A stretch of 7,224 nt of DNA from an uncultured Ardenticatenia bacterium (lineage in GTDB: Bacteria; Chloroflexota; Anaerolineae; Promineifilales; Promineifilaceae), in NCBI GenBank assembly GCA_937858165.1, contig CALLZA010001038.1:1-7224 (forward strand). The letters run 5' to 3'. The notes beneath the pieces were generated by a model that was not told the origin of the DNA, searched no databases, and worked only from the letters and a program-made list of their open reading frames with translations. Position numbers and translations under genes: made by a program. Each line of letters opens with the position of its first letter. The first letter of the stretch is position 1. Below, piece after piece: positions 5,874 through 7,224 of the stretch.

Positions 5874-6329
5874 ATGAACCCAATCCTCGTCATTGGCTAT
5901 GGCAACCCCCTGCGTGGCGACGACGGCGTGGGCTGGCGGGTGGCGGAGGAAGCAGCGGCCGTGCTGCCCGACCCGCCGGTCACCGTCCTGACGGTGCAAC
6001 TGCTGACGCCGGAACTGGCCGACCCGATCAGCCGCAGCGACTTGCTCATCCTCATTGACGCCGCGGCCGAAGGGCCGCCGGGCGAGGTGCGCTGCTTCCC
6101 CATCGCCGCCGATAGCGCCGCCGCGGCCAGCCTGGCCATTGGCACGCACGAGGTGACGCTCGACCGGCTGCTGGGCATGGCCCAGGAGCTTTTCGGCCAC
6201 TGCCCTCCGGCCTACATGGTCACCATTGCCGGGGAGTCGTTCGAGGTATCGGAGTCGCTGACGCCGGTAGTGGAAGCAGCCGTGCCGGAGGCAATGAAGT
6301 GCATCTTCGCGCTGACAGATAACGCCTAA
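5874..6329 (+). CDS. hoxW: Hydrogenase maturation endopeptidase, HoxW type
   Basis: This encodes 151 aa of the HycI/HybD/HoxW protease family (peptidase M52), which removes the C-terminal tail of the [NiFe] large subunit after metal insertion; the adjacent HoxH is the obvious substrate. The signature GYGNPLRGDDGVG spans residues 8-20. The expected nickel-sensing ligands are D17 (the position of E16 in HybD), D62 in LILIDAA, and H92 in IGTHEVT. Length fits the family (about 150-165 aa). ATG 5874 is forced by the signature starting at residue 8; no Shine-Dalgarno is visible in the 10 nt between the long inverted repeat and the start. The 3' end overlaps the convergent gene by 4 nt. The GDDGVG form, rather than TDEG, is what I recall for HoxW proteins. 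Confidence 0.92.
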   Translation: MNPILVIGYGNPLRGDDGVGWRVAEEAAAVLPDPPVTVLTVQLLTPELADPISRSDLLILIDAAAEGPPGEVRCFPIAADSAAAASLAIGTHEVTLDRLLGMAQELFGHCPPAYMVTIAGESFEVSESLTPVVEAAVPEAMKCIFALTDNA

Positions 6330-6343
6330 GGTATCGTCCAGCG
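6310..6343. terminator. Candidate bidirectional hairpin over convergent stop codons
   Basis: CGCTGAC (6310-6316) and GATA (6318-6321) pair with TATC (6332-6335) and GTC-c-AGCG (6336-6343), giving 11 base pairs with one bulged base on each side. The 10-nt loop contains both stop codons. No T tract is present on either strand, so intrinsic termination is doubtful, but it is the only structure available between two genes that end on each other. Confidence 0.3.
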
Positions 6344-7093
6344 GGCCAGTTCCACCGCATCGCCGCCATCCTTGACCACCGACACCCGCACCAGATCGGG
6401 CCAACTGTAGAAGCCGGTCACCAACGTATACTCCCCCGCTACCGCGTCGGCCGGGATGCTCAGTGTCACCGTATCACGGATGACGTCCCCCGGCTGCCAC
6501 TTCCCCGTTGGCAAACTCCCGCCGCACGGCTCGCTATCAACCTGCGCCCACAGCGGCGAGCCATCCGGCCGCGTCGGGCCGAGCAGGTGGACGAAGGCGG
6601 TGTAGTTGGCCGCCGGCGTAGCCGTGGCCCGATAGAAGAGGGTCACGGTCAGCGTCTCGCCCGGCGCGGCCGTGCCCTCCAGGGTATAGCCCAGCAGTTC
6701 GATCCCATTGTCCCACGCGGCCAACAACGGCACGGCCGGGCCGACCGCCGGTTGCGCCCCTGCCGGAGCGTGGAAGGCGCGGTAGTACGGTCGGTCACTA
6801 CCCGGTCGCAGCGGCCCTTCGACCGTCTCGCCTGTCGGATACATCGCCTGCAAAAGAGCCAGGCTTTGGTCTTGCAGACCGGGGACGATGACGTAGGTCA
6901 TGCCGCGTTCGCCAATCGGATCACTATAGGGTAGGCACAAGCGGCCGTTGTAGGCGCGCAGATCGAGCCGCAGCCCGGCGTGAAGCTGGATGACCGGGTG
7001 ATCGGCCGGGAAGGGGGAGAGCCACACTGGCTGTGCCGCGTCCAGCCTGCCAATGGCCTCGCCGATGGCCCGGTAGTCGGCCTGGAAGTGGGC
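6326..7093 (-). CDS. Probable membrane glycosyltransferase, C-terminal part (5' truncated)
   Basis: The final 255 residues are visible; the N-terminus is lost where the insert meets the 3' adapter. The first part (about 1-110) reads like the region after the membrane domain of PMT/ArnT-like (GT39-type) proteins: FQADYRAIGEAIGRL, DHPVIQLHAG, and tyrosine/proline-rich segments. Then comes a beta-sandwich-like domain with IELLGYTLEG, PGETLTVTLFYRA, YTAFVHLLGP, LWAQVDSEP, LPTGKWQPGDVIRDT and a closing EYTLVTGFYSW. From memory this module is characteristic of large Chloroflexota membrane proteins that transfer sugars outside the cytoplasm. No membrane segments remain in the fragment, so the glycosyltransferase role is inferred. 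It converges on hoxW with a 4-nt overlap and has no evident link to the hydrogenase. Any longer reading frame beginning MYKRQ includes adapter codons. Confidence 0.6.
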   Translation of the reverse strand, partial: AHFQADYRAIGEAIGRLDAAQPVWLSPFPADHPVIQLHAGLRLDLRAYNGRLCLPYSDPIGERGMTYVIVPGLQDQSLALLQAMYPTGETVEGPLRPGSDRPYYRAFHAPAGAQPAVGPAVPLLAAWDNGIELLGYTLEGTAAPGETLTVTLFYRATATPAANYTAFVHLLGPTRPDGSPLWAQVDSEPCGGSLPTGKWQPGDVIRDTVTLSIPADAVAGEYTLVTGFYSWPDLVRVSVVKDGGDAVELARWTIP

Positions 7094-7159
7094 CTGTCTC
7101 TTATACACATCTCCGATCCCACGAGACCGTACTAGATCTCGTATGCCGTCTTCTGCTTG
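7094..7159 (-). other. Illumina Nextera P7/i7 adapter with Tn5 mosaic end
   Basis: Positions 7094-7112 are the reverse complement of the 19-bp Tn5 mosaic end. Positions 7113-7127 match the read-2 linker except for T at 7117, where the standard linker has G. Positions 7128-7135 are the index CGTACTAG (recalled as Nextera N702), and 7136-7159 match the P7 flow-cell sequence exactly. The genomic insert ends at 7093. Confidence 0.98.
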
Positions 7160-7224
7160 AAAAAAAAAATATCCAATACCACAAGACCATCCTAGAGCTA
7201 GTATGCCAACAACTCAATATAAAA
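7160..7224. other. Poly-A run-off and decayed echo of the P7 adapter
   Basis: Ten A residues (7160-7169) follow the end of P7, as when sequencing runs past the template. Positions 7170-7210 then align without gaps to 7110-7150 at 31 of 41 positions, many of the differences being G or T read as A. This is sequencing-run artefact and not genomic DNA. Confidence 0.9.

Noticed and set aside
194..7112. Inverted 19-bp Tn5 ends (194-212 and 7094-7112) framing the whole hydrogenase locus, resembling a composite transposon.
   Set aside because: Both copies are embedded in complete Illumina P5/P7 adapter sequence with indexes; they are in vitro tagmentation ends, not a natural element.

Overview
The window is a metagenome-style contig of about 6.9 kb of GC-rich bacterial DNA (roughly 213-7093) with untrimmed Illumina Nextera library adapters at both ends (1-212 and 7094-7224). 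The adapter stretches and the AT-rich junk outside them are not biology. The two genes cut at the insert edges are truncated by the assembly, not broken in the organism.

The core is a complete set of structural genes for a bidirectional, NAD(P)-linked [NiFe] hydrogenase of the HoxEFUYH type (group 3d), all on the + strand: hoxE (682-1212), hoxF (1196-2887), hoxU (2884-3609), hoxY (3606-4142) and hoxH (4269-5693), followed by a HoxW-type maturation endopeptidase (5874-6329). HoxE/F/U form the diaphorase arm (FMN, NAD site and an Fe-S relay) and HoxY/H the hydrogenase arm ([NiFe] site and proximal cluster). HoxW would trim the C-terminal tail of HoxH after nickel insertion. The first four genes overlap tightly (17, 4 and 4 nt), so they are surely co-transcribed. 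All expected Cys ligands for the Fe-S clusters and the [NiFe] site are present. No hyp metallocentre-assembly genes are in the window.

Upstream lie the 3' end of a kinase resembling isopentenyl phosphate kinase (213-376) and a leader of about 300 bp. The leader carries a terminator-like inverted repeat, a CRP/FNR-like dyad (498-513) and a stable-looking hairpin (564-608). Downstream, on the - strand and overlapping hoxW by 4 nt at the stop codons, is the C-terminal part of a large protein (6326-7093). It resembles the extracytoplasmic beta-rich end of Chloroflexota membrane glycosyltransferases.

The least ordinary feature is that the only two gaps in the hox operon (hoxY-hoxH and hoxH-hoxW) are each filled by a long inverted repeat, 89 bp and 163 bp. 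Both arms of both repeats are built from tandem 9-bp units of different sequence (about NCGCMAAGN in one, NNNCAGATT in the other). The first appears to have separated a perfect Shine-Dalgarno (AGGAGG at the hoxY stop) from the hoxH start.

Organism: the hoxE-containing operon, the downstream glycosyltransferase-type domain, the IPK-like kinase, the high GC and the long intergenic repeats together suggest a Chloroflexota bacterium (Anaerolineae-like), probably environmental. This is inference from recalled family patterns, not a database match.
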